From positions 1-64,000 of the forward strand of contig NZ_JAFCKJ010000001.1 of assembly GCF_018130465.1 (NCBI RefSeq): a stretch of 64,000 bases of DNA, in the 5' to 3' direction. The translations under genes and the position numbers were made by a program. Shown in pieces: positions 26,723 to 37,414 of this stretch. Numbering within the stretch: the first letter of the stretch is position 1; each line of letters begins with the position of its first letter. Below the pieces are notes generated by a model. It saw nothing but the letters and a program-made list of their open reading frames with translations, was not told where the DNA came from and searched no databases. The stretch is from Bradyrhizobium canariense (GTDB lineage: Bacteria > Pseudomonadota > Alphaproteobacteria > Rhizobiales > Xanthobacteraceae).

Positions 26723-27529
26723 TCAGGCGAAGTAGCAGCTCACCGAGCCGTAGGCGCCATAATCGGCTTGAATTGTGTCGCCCTTGCGGGTCTCGATCGG
26801 ACGGATGAAGGAGCCGGCGAGCACGACCTGTCCGGGCTCGAGCGCAAGGCCGAGTGGTGCGATCTTGTTGGCGAGCCAGGCAACGGCGGTGGCGGGATGA
26901 TTGAGCACGCCGGCGGCAAGGCCGGTCTCTTCGAGCTGGCCGTTTCGAAAGCAGAGCGCGCCGATCCAGCGCAGATCAGCATCCAGCGGACGGATCGGCC
27001 GTCCGCCCAGCACGATGCCGGCATTGGCCGCGTTGTCGGCGATGGTGTCGAAAATCTTTCGCGTCGCCTTGGTCTGGGGATCGACGCGCTCGATGCGCGT
27101 GTCCAGAATCTCCAGCGCCGGCACCACGAAGTCGGTGGCGTTGAGCACGTCGAATAGCGTGCAGTCGGGGCCCGCGAGGCGCTTGCTCATGACGAAGGCG
27201 AGCTCGGCTTCCACGCGCGTCGCGATGAAGCGCTCCGTCGGGACGAGGCCACCATCGGCGAAGAACATGTCGTCGAGCAACACGCCGGAATCCGGCTCGT
27301 TGATGTCAAGCGCGCTCTGCATCGCCTTCGAGGTCAGGCCGATCTTGTGTCCCCTGACGATGCGCCCCTCGGCGATCTTGACGTCGACCCAGGCCTTCTG
27401 AATCGCGTAGGCGTCAGCGATGCTGATGCCGGGAAAGTCCTGCGAGAACTGCCGGATCTGCGTACGGGTCTTCTCCGCCTGGTGCAGACGGTTCGCGCAA
27501 GCTCGGATATCGTCGTTGGAAAGCGCCAT
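26723..27529 (-). CDS. hpaH: 2-oxo-hept-4-ene-1,7-dioate hydratase
   Basis: The protein has 268 residues of the FAH-like hydratase/decarboxylase family (MhpD/HpaH type). Typical stretches are GHKIGLTSKAMQ, VEAELAFVMSKRL and LAWLANKIAPLG-like sequence near the C-terminus. It hydrates the linear dienoate in the homoprotocatechuate route, the step before aldol cleavage. It is the first gene of the operon, and its promoter faces hpaR across 111 bp holding a perfect palindrome. Confidence 0.9.
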   Translation of the reverse strand: MALSNDDIRACANRLHQAEKTRTQIRQFSQDFPGISIADAYAIQKAWVDVKIAEGRIVRGHKIGLTSKAMQSALDINEPDSGVLLDDMFFADGGLVPTERFIATRVEAELAFVMSKRLAGPDCTLFDVLNATDFVVPALEILDTRIERVDPQTKATRKIFDTIADNAANAGIVLGGRPIRPLDADLRWIGALCFRNGQLEETGLAAGVLNHPATAVAWLANKIAPLGLALEPGQVVLAGSFIRPIETRKGDTIQADYGAYGSVSCYFA

Positions 27530-27561
27530 TTGTGATCTTACAAATCGTGGTGCCCGAATAT

Positions 27562-27577
27562 ACTTAACATGTTAAGT
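27562..27577. promoter_or_regulatory. HpaR (MarR-type) operator
   Basis: ACTTAACATGTTAAGT is a perfect 16-bp palindrome in the divergent hpaH/hpaR gap, 33 bp from the hpaH start. The TTAAC-type half-sites and the length fit MarR-family operators. The surrounding AT-rich stretch probably contains the promoters. Confidence 0.8.
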
Positions 27578-27640
27578 TAATGCGTCAAACACAATTTGGG
27601 CTTGCTGCACTGCAAACATTTTGCGGATTGAAGGGGCATC

Positions 27641-28159
27641 ATGGCGAAGAGACCGGCTGATCCAGCGGACGACGGCGCCGCCGCCGTGCGGCAGGTGCCG
27701 ATGCGCGACTTCTCGCGTTCGCTGCCGATGTCGCTGCTGCGGGCACGGGAGGCGGTGATGCGGCAATTCCGTCCCTCGCTGCGCGAGCATGGCCTCACCG
27801 AGCAGCAATGGCGCATCCTGCGCGCGCTCGCGGCGATCGACACGGTCGAGGTCACGGAACTCGCGCGCACGGCGTTCCTGCTCGGACCGAGCCTGTCGCG
27901 CATCCTGCGCGATCTGGAGGCGCGCAGCCTGATCGAGCGCAAGACCGCGAAGGCGGACCAGCGCCGCAGCATGGTCTCGATCTCGGAAAAGGGCGTGAAG
28001 CTGATGGCTTCGGTGGCGCCGTCCTCCGAAGCGATCTATGCGGAGATCACGCGACGCTTTGGCGCACGCAAGCTCGTCGAGTTGCAGGAGATGCTTGGCG
28101 AGCTCGAACAGAGTCTCGCGGGGCTCGGCGCTGGCGAGGAGGCAAGTGCTGAGGAGTGA
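27641..28159 (+). CDS. hpaR: MarR-family repressor of homoprotocatechuate degradation
   Basis: The protein has 172 residues. The MarR winged helix-turn-helix spans about residues 40-140: LTEQQWRILRALAAID, TELARTAFLLGPSLSRILRD and the wing KADQRRSMVSIS. HpaR represses the pathway and responds to the aromatic substrate in characterised bacteria. The gene is divergent from the hpa operon, with the operator between them. The residues before about 20 (MAKRPADPADDGAAA) look disordered. Confidence 0.92.
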   Translation: MAKRPADPADDGAAAVRQVPMRDFSRSLPMSLLRAREAVMRQFRPSLREHGLTEQQWRILRALAAIDTVEVTELARTAFLLGPSLSRILRDLEARSLIERKTAKADQRRSMVSISEKGVKLMASVAPSSEAIYAEITRRFGARKLVELQEMLGELEQSLAGLGAGEEASAEE

Positions 28160-28277
28160 AAGCAGATATGCGTAAGCGCGCGGCGACAATCATGGACATC
28201 GCCGCGTTTTTTCGCTCAAGTGCCGCTCAAGCCGATCGCTGCAAAATCGGCGCCGAGGCAGAGGCAGACAGACCCTC

Positions 28278-29363
28278 ATGGTCATCATTCAGGTTCAGAA
28301 GCTGATCGACTTCGTCACCGAGGTCTTCGCGCATGCGCAGTCGTCGCCGGACGAAGCAAAGCGCATCGCCACCTACCTGACCACGGCGAATCTGACCGGC
28401 CATGACAGCCACGGCGTGATCCGCGTCCCCGTCTATATCCGTTGGCAGAAGACCGGCGCGGTCGTGCCCAACCAGAACGCCGAAATCGTGCTCGACACGC
28501 CCTCGCTCGCGGTGGTCGACGGCAAGTTCGGCTACGGCCAGACCGTGACGCCGCAGGCCGTCCGGATCGGCATCGAGAAGTGCAGGAAGGCGGGACTTGC
28601 CGCCGTCGCGCTGCGCAATGCCGGCCATATCGGCCGCGTCGGCGATTGGGCCGAGATGGCCGCCGCCGAAGGGCTGATCTCGGTGCATTTCGTCAATGCC
28701 GCGGGCTCGCTGCTGGTGGCGCCGTTCGGCGGCGTCGAGAAGCGGCTCTCCACCGCACCCTATTGCGTCGGCATTCCGCGCGAAGGGCAGGACCCGATCG
28801 TGCTGGACTTTGCGACCTCGGTCGTGGCCGAGGGCAAGGTGCTGGTCGCGAGCCGCGGCGGCAAGAAGCTGCCGAACGGCGCGCTGGTCGATTCCGACGG
28901 CAGCCTGAGCGAGGAGCCGGCCGTGCTCTACGGCCCCTTCACGCCGGACGGGCCGCGCGATCACACCAAGGGAACGGGCGCGATCCGCGCGTTCGGCGAG
29001 CACAAGGGTTCGGGGCTTGCCTTCATGTGCGAGCTGCTCGGCGGCGCGTTGACCGGAACCGGGGCCACTTCCGGCGGTCGGCGCTTCGCCAATGGCATGC
29101 TGGCGTTCTACGTCGATCCGAAAGTGGTCGATACCTCCCATGTCTTCGACGCAGAGGTGTCGCGCTATGCCGACTTCATCCGTGCCACCAAGCCGGTGAC
29201 CGGGGTCGAGCAGGTGCTGATTCCCGGCGATCCCGAGCGGAAAACCCGGGCTGAGCGCACCCAAAACGGCATCCCCTTGCCGGATGACACCTGGGCGGCA
29301 ATAGTGAATACGGCCCGCGAGGTCGGCGTCGGCGAAGTCAGCATCCAGAGGGCGACCGCATAG
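28278..29363 (+). CDS. Ldh-family NAD(P)-dependent 2-hydroxyacid dehydrogenase
   Basis: The protein has 361 residues of the malate/L-lactate/sulfolactate dehydrogenase family, which does not use a Rossmann fold. Typical stretches are NLTGHDSHGVIRVP with its catalytic His, NAGHIGRVGDW and LDFATSVVAEGKV. It interconverts a 2-hydroxy acid and a 2-oxo acid. It is followed by an HpaI-type aldolase and a UxaA-type dehydratase on the same strand, which suggests a sugar-acid or hydroxyacid pathway, though the exact substrate is unknown. Confidence 0.87.
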   Translation: MVIIQVQKLIDFVTEVFAHAQSSPDEAKRIATYLTTANLTGHDSHGVIRVPVYIRWQKTGAVVPNQNAEIVLDTPSLAVVDGKFGYGQTVTPQAVRIGIEKCRKAGLAAVALRNAGHIGRVGDWAEMAAAEGLISVHFVNAAGSLLVAPFGGVEKRLSTAPYCVGIPREGQDPIVLDFATSVVAEGKVLVASRGGKKLPNGALVDSDGSLSEEPAVLYGPFTPDGPRDHTKGTGAIRAFGEHKGSGLAFMCELLGGALTGTGATSGGRRFANGMLAFYVDPKVVDTSHVFDAEVSRYADFIRATKPVTGVEQVLIPGDPERKTRAERTQNGIPLPDDTWAAIVNTAREVGVGEVSIQRATA

Positions 29364-29523
29364 GTCTTGCGTCATTGCGAGCGTAGCGCGGCGCGCCAGT
29401 TCGCGGTAACAGCGGGGCTGTGCTGTCGCGACGCTCGTCATGGTGACGATGGTCCAAATCACACGGGTCCAAATAACGACGTTTCAGACAATGACGACCC
29501 AAACAACAAAGAAGGAAGGCAAC

Positions 29524-30300
29524 GTGGCGAACAAGGTCAAGGAAATCTGGAAGTCGGGCAAGGCCGTGGTCAACGCGTGGCTCGCGATTCCCTCCGGCTT
29601 CTCGGCCGAGATGATCGCGCAATGCGGCTTCGACAGCGTCACCGTCGACATGCAGCACGGCGTGCAGGATTATCTGTCGATGGTGCAGTGCTTCCAGGCC
29701 ATGGACAAGCATCCGGTCACGCCGATGGTTCGCGTGCCCTGGAACGAGCCCGGCATCATCGGCAAGGTGCTCGATGGCGGCGCCTATGGGGTGATCTGCC
29801 CGATGGTCAACACGCCGCAGGAAGCCAGGAACCTCGTCTCCTATTCCAAGTACCCGCCGAAGGGCGTGCGCTCCAACGGCCCGATCCGCGCCGGCATGTA
29901 CGGCACCGCGGGCTCCTACCAGAAGACGGCCAATGACGACATCGTGCTGCTGCCGATGATGGAGACCAGGACCGCGGTCGAGAACATGGAAGCGATCTTC
30001 GACGTCGAAGGCATCGACGGCGTCTATATCGGCCCGTCGGATCTCGGCTTCTCCTACGGCCTCGAGCCGAAGCTCGATCGCACCGAGCCCGAGATCCTCG
30101 CGATCTACGAGAAGATCATCAAGGAGTGCGGCAAGCGCGGCCTCAACCCGGGCATCCATTGCAGCGGCGCCGAAGGTGCCGCGCGCGCCATCAACATGGG
30201 CTTCAAGCTGGTGACGCTCTCGAACGAGGTCGGCCTGATGACGACCTACGCCAAGATGCAGGTCAACGCGACCCGCAAGGATTCCGGCGGCAAGGCCTGA
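29524..30300 (+). CDS. hpaI: HpaI/HpcH-type class II aldolase
   Basis: The protein has 258 residues from the GTG at 29524, preceded by GAAGGAAGGC; the in-frame upstream extension is Thr/Gln-rich and unlike the family. The catalytic Arg is in PMVRVPWNEPG, and the metal ligands are the Glu in LPMMETRTAVENM and the Asp in YIGPSDLGFSYG. HpaI cleaves 4-hydroxy-2-oxoheptanedioate to pyruvate and succinate semialdehyde, the last step of the adjacent hpa pathway. The position beside a UxaA-type dehydratase leaves open a 2-keto-3-deoxy-sugar-acid role, as in GarL. Confidence 0.8.
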   Translation: MANKVKEIWKSGKAVVNAWLAIPSGFSAEMIAQCGFDSVTVDMQHGVQDYLSMVQCFQAMDKHPVTPMVRVPWNEPGIIGKVLDGGAYGVICPMVNTPQEARNLVSYSKYPPKGVRSNGPIRAGMYGTAGSYQKTANDDIVLLPMMETRTAVENMEAIFDVEGIDGVYIGPSDLGFSYGLEPKLDRTEPEILAIYEKIIKECGKRGLNPGIHCSGAEGAARAINMGFKLVTLSNEVGLMTTYAKMQVNATRKDSGGKA

Positions 30301-30399
30301 GCTCTCTGTGTCCCGGACGCGATGCAGCGCGAAGCGGTGCATCGCAGAGCCGGGACCCAGTCACTAGTCACTAGTGACGTACATGACGTAACAACTAGG

Positions 30400-30441
30400 C
30401 CCCGGCTCAGCAGCGCACCGCTTCGCGCTGCTGAGCCGGGG
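30400..30441. terminator. Strong hairpin upstream of the UxaA-type gene
   Basis: The arms 30400-30416 and 30425-30441 form a perfect 17-bp stem (CCCCGGCTCAGCAGCGC) with loop ACCGCTTC. A second inverted repeat lies just before it at 30310-30356, with outer arms GTCCCGG/CCGGGAC and inner arms GCGATGCA/TGCATCGC. There is no U tract, so this may be a dispersed repeat that also stops or protects the aldolase transcript. Confidence 0.6.
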
Positions 30442-30472
30442 CACGATACTTGAAGACCCAAGGAGACCTCCC

Positions 30473-31996
30473 ATGACCATCAGCCCCGTCATTCGCCTGC
30501 ATCCCGATGATGGCGTGCTGATCGCGCGCGCGAGCCTGCCGCCGGGAACATTGGTGGCCGACGGCGTGACGACGGTCGAGCGCATTCCTTCCGGCCACAA
30601 GGTCGCGATCAAGCCGATCGCAGTGGGCGAACCGGTGATACGCTACGGCCAGATCATCGGCTTTGCGACCATTCCGATCGCGCCGGGCCAGCACGTTCAC
30701 GTGCAGAATTGCGGCATGGGCGACTTCGCCAAGGATTATGCGTACTGCGCCGACGTCAAGCCGACGCCGAACTTCGATTTGCCCGCGACCTTCGAAGGCA
30801 TTCGCCGCCCGGACGGCCGCGTCGCCACGCGCAATTACATCGGCATCCTCACCTCGGTGAATTGCAGTGCGCATGTCGCAGGCCTCGTCGCCGACGTCTT
30901 CAAGAAGAATCCCTTCACCGGCGACAATCCGCTGGCCGATTTCCCCAATGTCGACGGCGTGGTCGCGCTGACCCACAAGACCGGCTGCGGCATGACGCAG
31001 AACGAGCCGCTGGCGCTGCTCCGCCGCACGCTCGGCGGTTACGCGCGCCACGTCAATTTTTCCCACGTCATCGTGCTCGGTCTCGGCTGCGAGGTGAACC
31101 AGATCGGCGGCCTGATGGAGGAGCAGAAGCTGGCCGGCCGCCTGCGCGCGATGGACATCCAGGAGGTCGGCGGCACCCGCAAGACGGTGGAGGCCGGCAT
31201 CGCCTTCGTGCGCGAGGCGCTCGCGGATTCCAACAAGGTCAAGCGCGAATCCGTGCCGGTGAGCGAATTGACCGTGGCCCTGCAATGCGGCGGCTCGGAT
31301 GGTTATTCCGGCGTGTCCGCCAATCCGGCGCTGGGTGCGGCCAGCGATCTCATCGTGCGTCATGGCGGCACCGTGATCCTGTCGGAGACGCCGGAGACCT
31401 ATGGCGCCGAACATTTGCTCACGCGCCGCGCCGTCAGTCGCGAAGTCGGCGAAAAGCTGGTCGATCTCATGCGCTGGTGGGATGAGTACACCGAGCGCGA
31501 AGGCGCCGAGATGAACGCCAATCCGAGCCCCGGTAACAAGGCCGGCGGCCTCACCACCATTTTGGAGAAGTCGCTCGGCGCGATGGCGAAGGCCGGCACC
31601 ACCAACCTCGTCGAGGTGCTGCGCTACGCCGAACCCATCACCAAGAAGGGTTTCGTCTTCATGGACACGCCCGGTTACGACCCGGTCGCGGCGACCGGGC
31701 AGGTCGCCGGCGGCGCCAATCTCGTCTGCTTCACCACGGGCCGCGGCAGCGTGTTCGGCTGCAAGCCGGCGCCCTCGATCAAGCTCGCCACCAACTCGGC
31801 CATGTACAAGCGCATGGAAGAGGACATGGACGTCAATTGCGGCACCATCCTCGAAGGCGAGGAGAGCGTCCAGCAGTGCGGCCAGCGCATTTTCGACCTC
31901 ATCCTCAAGACCGCGTCCGGACAGCCGACCAAGAGCGAGAGTTTCGATTTCGGCGGCGCCGAGTTCGCGCCCTGGGTGCTGGGCGCGACGATGTAA
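30473..31996 (+). CDS. UxaA/GarD-family dehydratase with N-terminal SAF domain
   Basis: The protein has 507 residues. An N-terminal SAF domain (about residues 1-95) is joined to an altronate/galactarate dehydratase domain with Fe-binding Cys/His candidates in KTGCGMTQNE, LGLGCEVNQI and LQCGGSDGYSG. Relatives dehydrate altronate or galactarate, or split sulfolactate. The upstream aldolase and dehydrogenase would fit a galactarate-like or other aldarate route. AAGGAGACC gives a strong ribosome site. A large hairpin separates it from the aldolase gene. Confidence 0.85.
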   Translation: MTISPVIRLHPDDGVLIARASLPPGTLVADGVTTVERIPSGHKVAIKPIAVGEPVIRYGQIIGFATIPIAPGQHVHVQNCGMGDFAKDYAYCADVKPTPNFDLPATFEGIRRPDGRVATRNYIGILTSVNCSAHVAGLVADVFKKNPFTGDNPLADFPNVDGVVALTHKTGCGMTQNEPLALLRRTLGGYARHVNFSHVIVLGLGCEVNQIGGLMEEQKLAGRLRAMDIQEVGGTRKTVEAGIAFVREALADSNKVKRESVPVSELTVALQCGGSDGYSGVSANPALGAASDLIVRHGGTVILSETPETYGAEHLLTRRAVSREVGEKLVDLMRWWDEYTEREGAEMNANPSPGNKAGGLTTILEKSLGAMAKAGTTNLVEVLRYAEPITKKGFVFMDTPGYDPVAATGQVAGGANLVCFTTGRGSVFGCKPAPSIKLATNSAMYKRMEEDMDVNCGTILEGEESVQQCGQRIFDLILKTASGQPTKSESFDFGGAEFAPWVLGATM

Positions 31997-32178
31997 TCCG
32001 TCGTTGCGCGTCGGCGGTAGCGGAACACTGCAAGGGACGCTCCTAAGTAATGATACGGAGGCGTCAAGTGATCGCGCGGATTCCCGCGGTCACGCATGAT
32101 TAATGGTTCTTGCCGTATTCCAATAGCGATGCGGGCGACTCCTTCGAGGGCGCTGCCCTTCGTGAGGATTCGTCAACG

Positions 32179-32700
32179 ATGACGCGTGCGATACGGCCGA
32201 CCGGCGTGGAAAATCTCCTCGGCGAGGAGGAATTGATCGTGTCGAAGACCGATCTCAAGGGCCGCATCACCTACGCCAACGATGTCTTCATCCGCATGGC
32301 GAAGTACTCTTGGAAGGAGCTGATGGGCGCGCCCCACAGCATGATCCGCCATCCCGACATGCCGCGCTCCGTCTTCAAGCTCTTGTGGGACACGCTCCAG
32401 TCAAAGCAGGAGATCTTCGCCTACGTCGTCAACCTCGCGAAGGACGGCAGCCATTACTGGGTGTTCGCCCACGTCACGCCGACGTTCGACGAGCGTGGCA
32501 ATATCGTCGGCTATCACTCCAACCGTCGCAAACCCGATCCTGCGCAGATCGAGCGTATCAAGCCGATCTACAAGGCGCTGTGTGCGGAAGAGGCCCGGCA
32601 TGCCAATGCCAAGGACGGCATGCATGCGAGTTTCGAGGCGATGGTCGGACTGCTGAAGCAACAGGGTGTCGGTTACGATGAATTTGTGCTCTCTCTCTAA
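32179..32700 (+). CDS. Single-PAS-domain redox/energy sensor (Aer-like)
   Basis: The protein has 173 residues. One PAS domain of the Aer type covers about residues 20-125, with [37 protein letters not shown] and [17 protein letters not shown]. These are the FAD-binding PAS features of energy-taxis sensors. It has no membrane helix or signalling domain of its own. The next gene, a chemoreceptor lacking a large sensor domain, overlaps it by 23 bp. ATG 32179 was chosen over an upstream TTG because homology starts nearby. Confidence 0.85.
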   Translation: MTRAIRPTGVENLLGEEELIVSKTDLKGRITYANDVFIRMAKYSWKELMGAPHSMIRHPDMPRSVFKLLWDTLQSKQEIFAYVVNLAKDGSHYWVFAHVTPTFDERGNIVGYHSNRRKPDPAQIERIKPIYKALCAEEARHANAKDGMHASFEAMVGLLKQQGVGYDEFVLSL

Positions 32701-33982
32701 GGCGCAGGGAGCGACCGCGCTCGCGTGTGTTCTTGCAATTGTTGCGCTCGGGCTCTCGCTTCTCGGTGTGACCGGACTCGCCAGCGCCGCGCTGACTGGC
32801 GCGATGGTCGTGCTGCTCGGCTACGCCGTCTGGTGCCAGCACCGCACGGCGGTGGCCGTCGACGAGGTGGCAGACGTGTGCCGCAAGGCGGCACGCGGCG
32901 ACCTCGATGCGCGCATCCTGAGCAACCGCCAGGCCGGACGGATCGGTGCCATCCAGAAGTCGGTCAACGACATGCTCGACATCACCGATGCCTATTTGCG
33001 GGAAGCTTCGGCGTCGATGGACTATGCCAGCCGGGGCAAGTATTTCCGCAAGATCCTCGCGCGTGGGCTGCCCGGCTCGTTCCGCCGTTCAGCCGCCGTC
33101 ATCAATTCCGGCACCGACAGCCTCGGCCATCGCGTGGTCGAGATCGCGGACCTCGCAAAGCAGTTCGGCACGCATCTCGACCAGGTCGCGGGCACCCTCA
33201 TGGGCGCTGCGACCGATCTTGAATCCGACGCCGGCCAGATGGCGGCGGCGGCCGAGAAGACCAGCCGGCAGACCTCCGGCGTGCTCAGCGCCTCCGACCA
33301 GGCCTCGCGCAACGTCGCCACCGTCGCGAGCGCCGCGGAGCAGCTCGCATCATCGATCGCCGAGATCAGCCGCCAGGTGGCGGGCTCGACCACGAGCACG
33401 GGCCGGGCGGTGAACGAAGCCAATCGTGCCGGCAGCGAGATCCGCATGCTTGCGGATGCGGCGATGCGGATCGGCGACGTGGTCAAGCTGATCAGCGAGA
33501 TCGCCGAGCAGACCAATCTTTTGGCGCTCAACGCCACCATCGAGGCTGCGCGGGCAGGCGAGGCCGGCCGCGGCTTCGCCGTGGTCGCATCCGAGGTCAA
33601 GAGCCTCGCCAACCAGACCGCGAAGGCGACCGAGGAGATCAGCGCCAAGGTCGGCGAGATGCAGCAATCGACCACCAATTCGGTCGCCGCCGTCGAGGCG
33701 ATCGCGCAGACCATCACCGAGATCAACGGCATCACCGCCTCGATCGCGACCTCGATCGAGCAGCAGGGTCTCGCCACCCGTGAGATCGCCCGCAACGTCC
33801 AGGAAGCGTCCGCCGGCACCTCGCAAATGTCCTCCAACGTCACCGGCATCAGCGAAGCCGCCGCCGACACCGGCCGTGTGGCGAGCCGCGTCAACAGCGC
33901 CTCCGAACGCGTCCACGGCGAGGTCGAGACCCTCCGGCGCGAGGTGACGCAGTTCCTGCAACGGCTGACCTCGGCCGCGTAA
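32678..33982 (+). CDS. Methyl-accepting chemotaxis protein without a sensor domain
   Basis: The protein has 434 residues. Two adjacent N-terminal membrane helices (about residues 10-50) have almost no periplasmic loop. A HAMP-like linker ([10 protein letters not shown]) and a second linker follow, then a long coiled-coil signalling domain whose tip is [20 protein letters not shown]. It lacks a ligand-binding module, so input probably comes from the PAS protein encoded just upstream with a 23-bp overlap. GTG at 32666 is an alternative start. Confidence 0.88.
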   Translation: MNLCSLSKAQGATALACVLAIVALGLSLLGVTGLASAALTGAMVVLLGYAVWCQHRTAVAVDEVADVCRKAARGDLDARILSNRQAGRIGAIQKSVNDMLDITDAYLREASASMDYASRGKYFRKILARGLPGSFRRSAAVINSGTDSLGHRVVEIADLAKQFGTHLDQVAGTLMGAATDLESDAGQMAAAAEKTSRQTSGVLSASDQASRNVATVASAAEQLASSIAEISRQVAGSTTSTGRAVNEANRAGSEIRMLADAAMRIGDVVKLISEIAEQTNLLALNATIEAARAGEAGRGFAVVASEVKSLANQTAKATEEISAKVGEMQQSTTNSVAAVEAIAQTITEINGITASIATSIEQQGLATREIARNVQEASAGTSQMSSNVTGISEAAADTGRVASRVNSASERVHGEVETLRREVTQFLQRLTSAA

Positions 33983-34117
33983 GGCCTTCGGCTTAGGGGA
34001 TAGCGACGGGCAAGCGGGCGCCCGCACCTTGCGTAGGCACGGTCTGCCCGTTGTTAGTGCTTGATCGAGGTCACCAGCGGTGTTCTGCTCAAAAAAGCTG
34101 CTGGAGTACCGTACCCC

Positions 34118-37100
34118 GTGTCGATCTACGTCGCATTACACCACGTCACGCACTACAAATACGACCGCCCGATCGATCTCGGCCCGCAGACCATCCGTCT
34201 GCGGCCGGCGCCGCATACGCGCACGCCGGTCCTGAGCTATTCGCTGAAGGTCACCCCCTCCAATCACTTCGTGAACTGGCAGCAGGATCCGCAAGGCAAC
34301 TGGCTCGCGCGCTACGTCTTTCCCGAGAAGACCACCGAGCTGAAGATCGAGGTCGATTTCACGGCACAGATGACCGTGGTCAATCCGTTCGACTTCTTCG
34401 TCGAGCCCTATGCCGACAGCTTTCCGTTCGAATATCCGCAAGATCTCAAGACGGAGCTCGCGCCTTATCTCGAGACGGTCAAGCCCGATCGGCTGTTCGC
34501 GAAATATCTCGATACGATCCCCCACGAAGCCCCGAACACCGTCAATTTCCTGGTCGATCTCAACAGGGAGCTGCAACAGAGGATTAGCTACGTCATCCGC
34601 ATGGAAGCGGGCGTGCAGACGCCCGAGGAGACGCTCACCTCCTGCGCCGGCTCCTGCCGCGACTCCGCCTGGCTCCTGATCCAGACCTTCCGTCATCTCG
34701 GTCTCGCCGCCCGTTTCGTCTCCGGCTATCTGATCCAGGTCCGTCCGGACATCGATCCGATCGAGGGGCCGCCGGAGGTCGAGAATGATTTCACCGATCT
34801 GCACGCATGGGCCGAGGTCTACCTGCCGGGCGCAGGCTGGATCGGCTTCGACGCGACCTCGGGCATGCTTGCGGGCGAGGGGCATATCCCGGTCGCCGCG
34901 ACGCCGCACTACCGCTCGGCGGCCCCGATCTCCGGCGGCGCCGGCTTTGCCGAGGTCGAGTTCGCCTTCGACATGAGCGTCAAGCGCATTCGCGAGGCGC
35001 CGCGCATCACAAAGCCGTTCTCCGACGAATCCTGGATACGGCTCAACGATCTCGGCGAGCAGGTCGACGGCGATCTTGCGGCGCAGGACGTGCGTCTGAC
35101 CATGGGCGGCGAGCCGACCTTCGTCTCCGTCGACGATCTCGAAGGCGCCGAGTGGAACACGGACGCCGTCGGTCCGACCAAGCGCGGGCTCGCCGACGAT
35201 CTGATCCGCCGCCTGCGCGCGCGTTTCGGACCCGGGGGCCTGCTGCACTTCGGACAGGGCAAATGGTATCCCGGCGAAAGCCTGCCGCGCTGGGCGTTTG
35301 GCCTCTACTGGCGCAAGGACGGCGTGCCGATCTGGAAGAATGCCGACCTCATCGCCAGCATCGAAAATCCGCGGCCGGCGCAGGCCAAGGACGTCCAGGC
35401 GTTCGTGGAGGGCGCGGCGCTGCGGCTCGGGCTCGATCCCGGCTACATCATGCCGGCCTATGAGGACACCGCGTACTGGCTGCAGAAAGAATCCGAGCTT
35501 CCCGTCAACGTCGATCCGTCCGATTCCAAATTATCCGATCCGGAGGCCCGCGCGCGGATGGCGCGGGTGTTCGAGCAGGGGCTCAACAACCCTCGCGGCT
35601 TCGTGCTGCCGGTGCAGCGCTGGAATGCGCCGCCACGCTGGCGCAGCGAGCGCTGGCAGCTTCGGCGCAGTCATCTGTTCCTGATGCCGGGGGATTCGCC
35701 GCTCGGCCTGCGCCTGCCGCTGGACTCGCTCGGCTATGTCCCGCCCGATCAATATCCCTACATCGTCGAGCGTGATCCGATGGAGGCCCGCGGCAAGCTG
35801 CCGGTGTTCAGCCTTCCGGCGCGTCCGGACTCGCCGGAGCGGCTCGAGCCCGAGCAGCTCAACACCTCCGTCCCGGTCCGCACCGCGATGTCGGTCGAGG
35901 TCCGCGACGGCGTGCTCTGTGCCTTCATGCCGCCGGTCGAACAGATCGAGGATTATCTCGAGATGATCGCGGCGCTCGAAGCCACGGCGGAGGAGATGCA
36001 GCTCCAGGTCCATGTCGAGGGTTATCCGCCGCCATTCGATCCGCGCGTCGACGTCATCAAGGTGACGCCGGATCCCGGCGTGATCGAGGTCAACGTCCAG
36101 CCGGCAAAGAACTGGCGCGAGGCGGTCGAGATCACCGCCGGGCTCTATGAAGATGCCGGCAAGACACGCCTCGGCGCCAATCGCTTCCTGGTCGACGGTC
36201 GCCATACCGGCACCGGCGGCGGCAATCACGTCGTGGTCGGCGGCTCGAGCCCGCAGGACTCGCCGTTCCTGCGCCGGCCTGATCTGTTGAAGAGCCTGGT
36301 GCTGCACTGGCAGCGGCATCCGGCGCTGTCCTATTTCTTCTCCGGCCTGTTCATCGGCCCGACCAGCCAGGCACCACGCATCGACGAAGCCCGCCACGAC
36401 AGCATTTACGAGCTCGAGGTCGCGCTCACGCACGTGCCGCCGTCGGGCACTCAGGCGCCGCTGTGGCTGGTGGATCGCTTGTTCCGGCATCTCCTCGTCG
36501 ACATCACCGGCAACACCCATCGCGCCGAGATCTGCATCGACAAGCTCTATTCACCGGACGGCACGACCGGCCGCCTCGGCCTCGTCGAATTCCGCGCGCT
36601 CGAAATGCCGCCGGATCCGCGCATGTCGCTGGCGCAGCAGTTGCTGATCCGTGCGCTGATCGCAAAATTCTGGCGCGAGCCGCAACAGGGCAAGTTCGTG
36701 CGCTGGGGCACCGCGCTGCACGATCGCTTCATGCTGCCGCACTTCATCTGGGAAGATTTCCTCGAAGTGCTCACCGAGTTGAAGCAGTTCGGCTATCCGT
36801 TCGAGCCTGAATGGTATCTGGCCCAGCTCGAATTCCGCTTCCCCGCCTTCGGCCGCATCCATCATGGCGGCGTGACGCTGGAGCTGCGGCAGGCGCTGGA
36901 GCCCTGGCACGTGCTCGGCGAGGAGGGCTCGGCCGGCGGCACCGTGCGCTATGTCGACTCATCGGTCGAGCGGCTCCAGGTCAAGGCGGAAGGGTTCGTC
37001 GAGGGCCGCCATATCGTCACCTGCAACGGTCGCCGCCTGCCGATGACCTCCACCGGTCGCTCGGGGGAGGCGGTGGCCGGCGTCCGCTTCAAGGCCTGGC

Positions 37101-37387
37101 AGCCGGCCTCCGGCCTGCACCCGACCATTCCCGTTCACGCGCCCCTGACCTTCGACCTCATCGACACCTGGAACGGCCGCTCGCTCGGCGGCTGCGTCTA
37201 TCATGTCGCCCATCCCGGCGGTCGGAGCTACGACACAAAGCCCGTCAACACCTACGAGGCCGAGGCGCGGCGGCTGGCGCGCTTCCAGGACCACGGCCAT
37301 ACGCCGGGCCCGATGCAGCCGCCGCCCGAGGAACGCACAAATGAGTTTCCGCTGACCCTCGACTTGCGGACCCCGCTCCTGCAATGA
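34118..37387 (+). CDS. Transglutaminase-like / DUF2126 protein
   Basis: The protein has 1089 residues. An N-terminal bacterial transglutaminase region (1-110) and core carry the triad C180 (GSCRDSAW), H229 (LHAWAEV) and D245 (IGFDATSG). The rest, from about 330, is DUF2126, often linked to peptide ligation. The GTG at 34118 gives [18 protein letters not shown], the usual family start, with GGAG before it; an ATG at 34061 would add residues unlike the family. It precedes an ATP-grasp/alpha-E gene and a second transglutaminase gene. Confidence 0.87.
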   Translation: MSIYVALHHVTHYKYDRPIDLGPQTIRLRPAPHTRTPVLSYSLKVTPSNHFVNWQQDPQGNWLARYVFPEKTTELKIEVDFTAQMTVVNPFDFFVEPYADSFPFEYPQDLKTELAPYLETVKPDRLFAKYLDTIPHEAPNTVNFLVDLNRELQQRISYVIRMEAGVQTPEETLTSCAGSCRDSAWLLIQTFRHLGLAARFVSGYLIQVRPDIDPIEGPPEVENDFTDLHAWAEVYLPGAGWIGFDATSGMLAGEGHIPVAATPHYRSAAPISGGAGFAEVEFAFDMSVKRIREAPRITKPFSDESWIRLNDLGEQVDGDLAAQDVRLTMGGEPTFVSVDDLEGAEWNTDAVGPTKRGLADDLIRRLRARFGPGGLLHFGQGKWYPGESLPRWAFGLYWRKDGVPIWKNADLIASIENPRPAQAKDVQAFVEGAALRLGLDPGYIMPAYEDTAYWLQKESELPVNVDPSDSKLSDPEARARMARVFEQGLNNPRGFVLPVQRWNAPPRWRSERWQLRRSHLFLMPGDSPLGLRLPLDSLGYVPPDQYPYIVERDPMEARGKLPVFSLPARPDSPERLEPEQLNTSVPVRTAMSVEVRDGVLCAFMPPVEQIEDYLEMIAALEATAEEMQLQVHVEGYPPPFDPRVDVIKVTPDPGVIEVNVQPAKNWREAVEITAGLYEDAGKTRLGANRFLVDGRHTGTGGGNHVVVGGSSPQDSPFLRRPDLLKSLVLHWQRHPALSYFFSGLFIGPTSQAPRIDEARHDSIYELEVALTHVPPSGTQAPLWLVDRLFRHLLVDITGNTHRAEICIDKLYSPDGTTGRLGLVEFRALEMPPDPRMSLAQQLLIRALIAKFWREPQQGKFVRWGTALHDRFMLPHFIWEDFLEVLTELKQFGYPFEPEWYLAQLEFRFPAFGRIHHGGVTLELRQALEPWHVLGEEGSAGGTVRYVDSSVERLQVKAEGFVEGRHIVTCNGRRLPMTSTGRSGEAVAGVRFKAWQPASGLHPTIPVHAPLTFDLIDTWNGRSLGGCVYHVAHPGGRSYDTKPVNTYEAEARRLARFQDHGHTPGPMQPPPEERTNEFPLTLDLRTPLLQ

Positions 37388-37414
37388 GTATGATGGCGGG
37401 GCAGGGAGAGGCGC

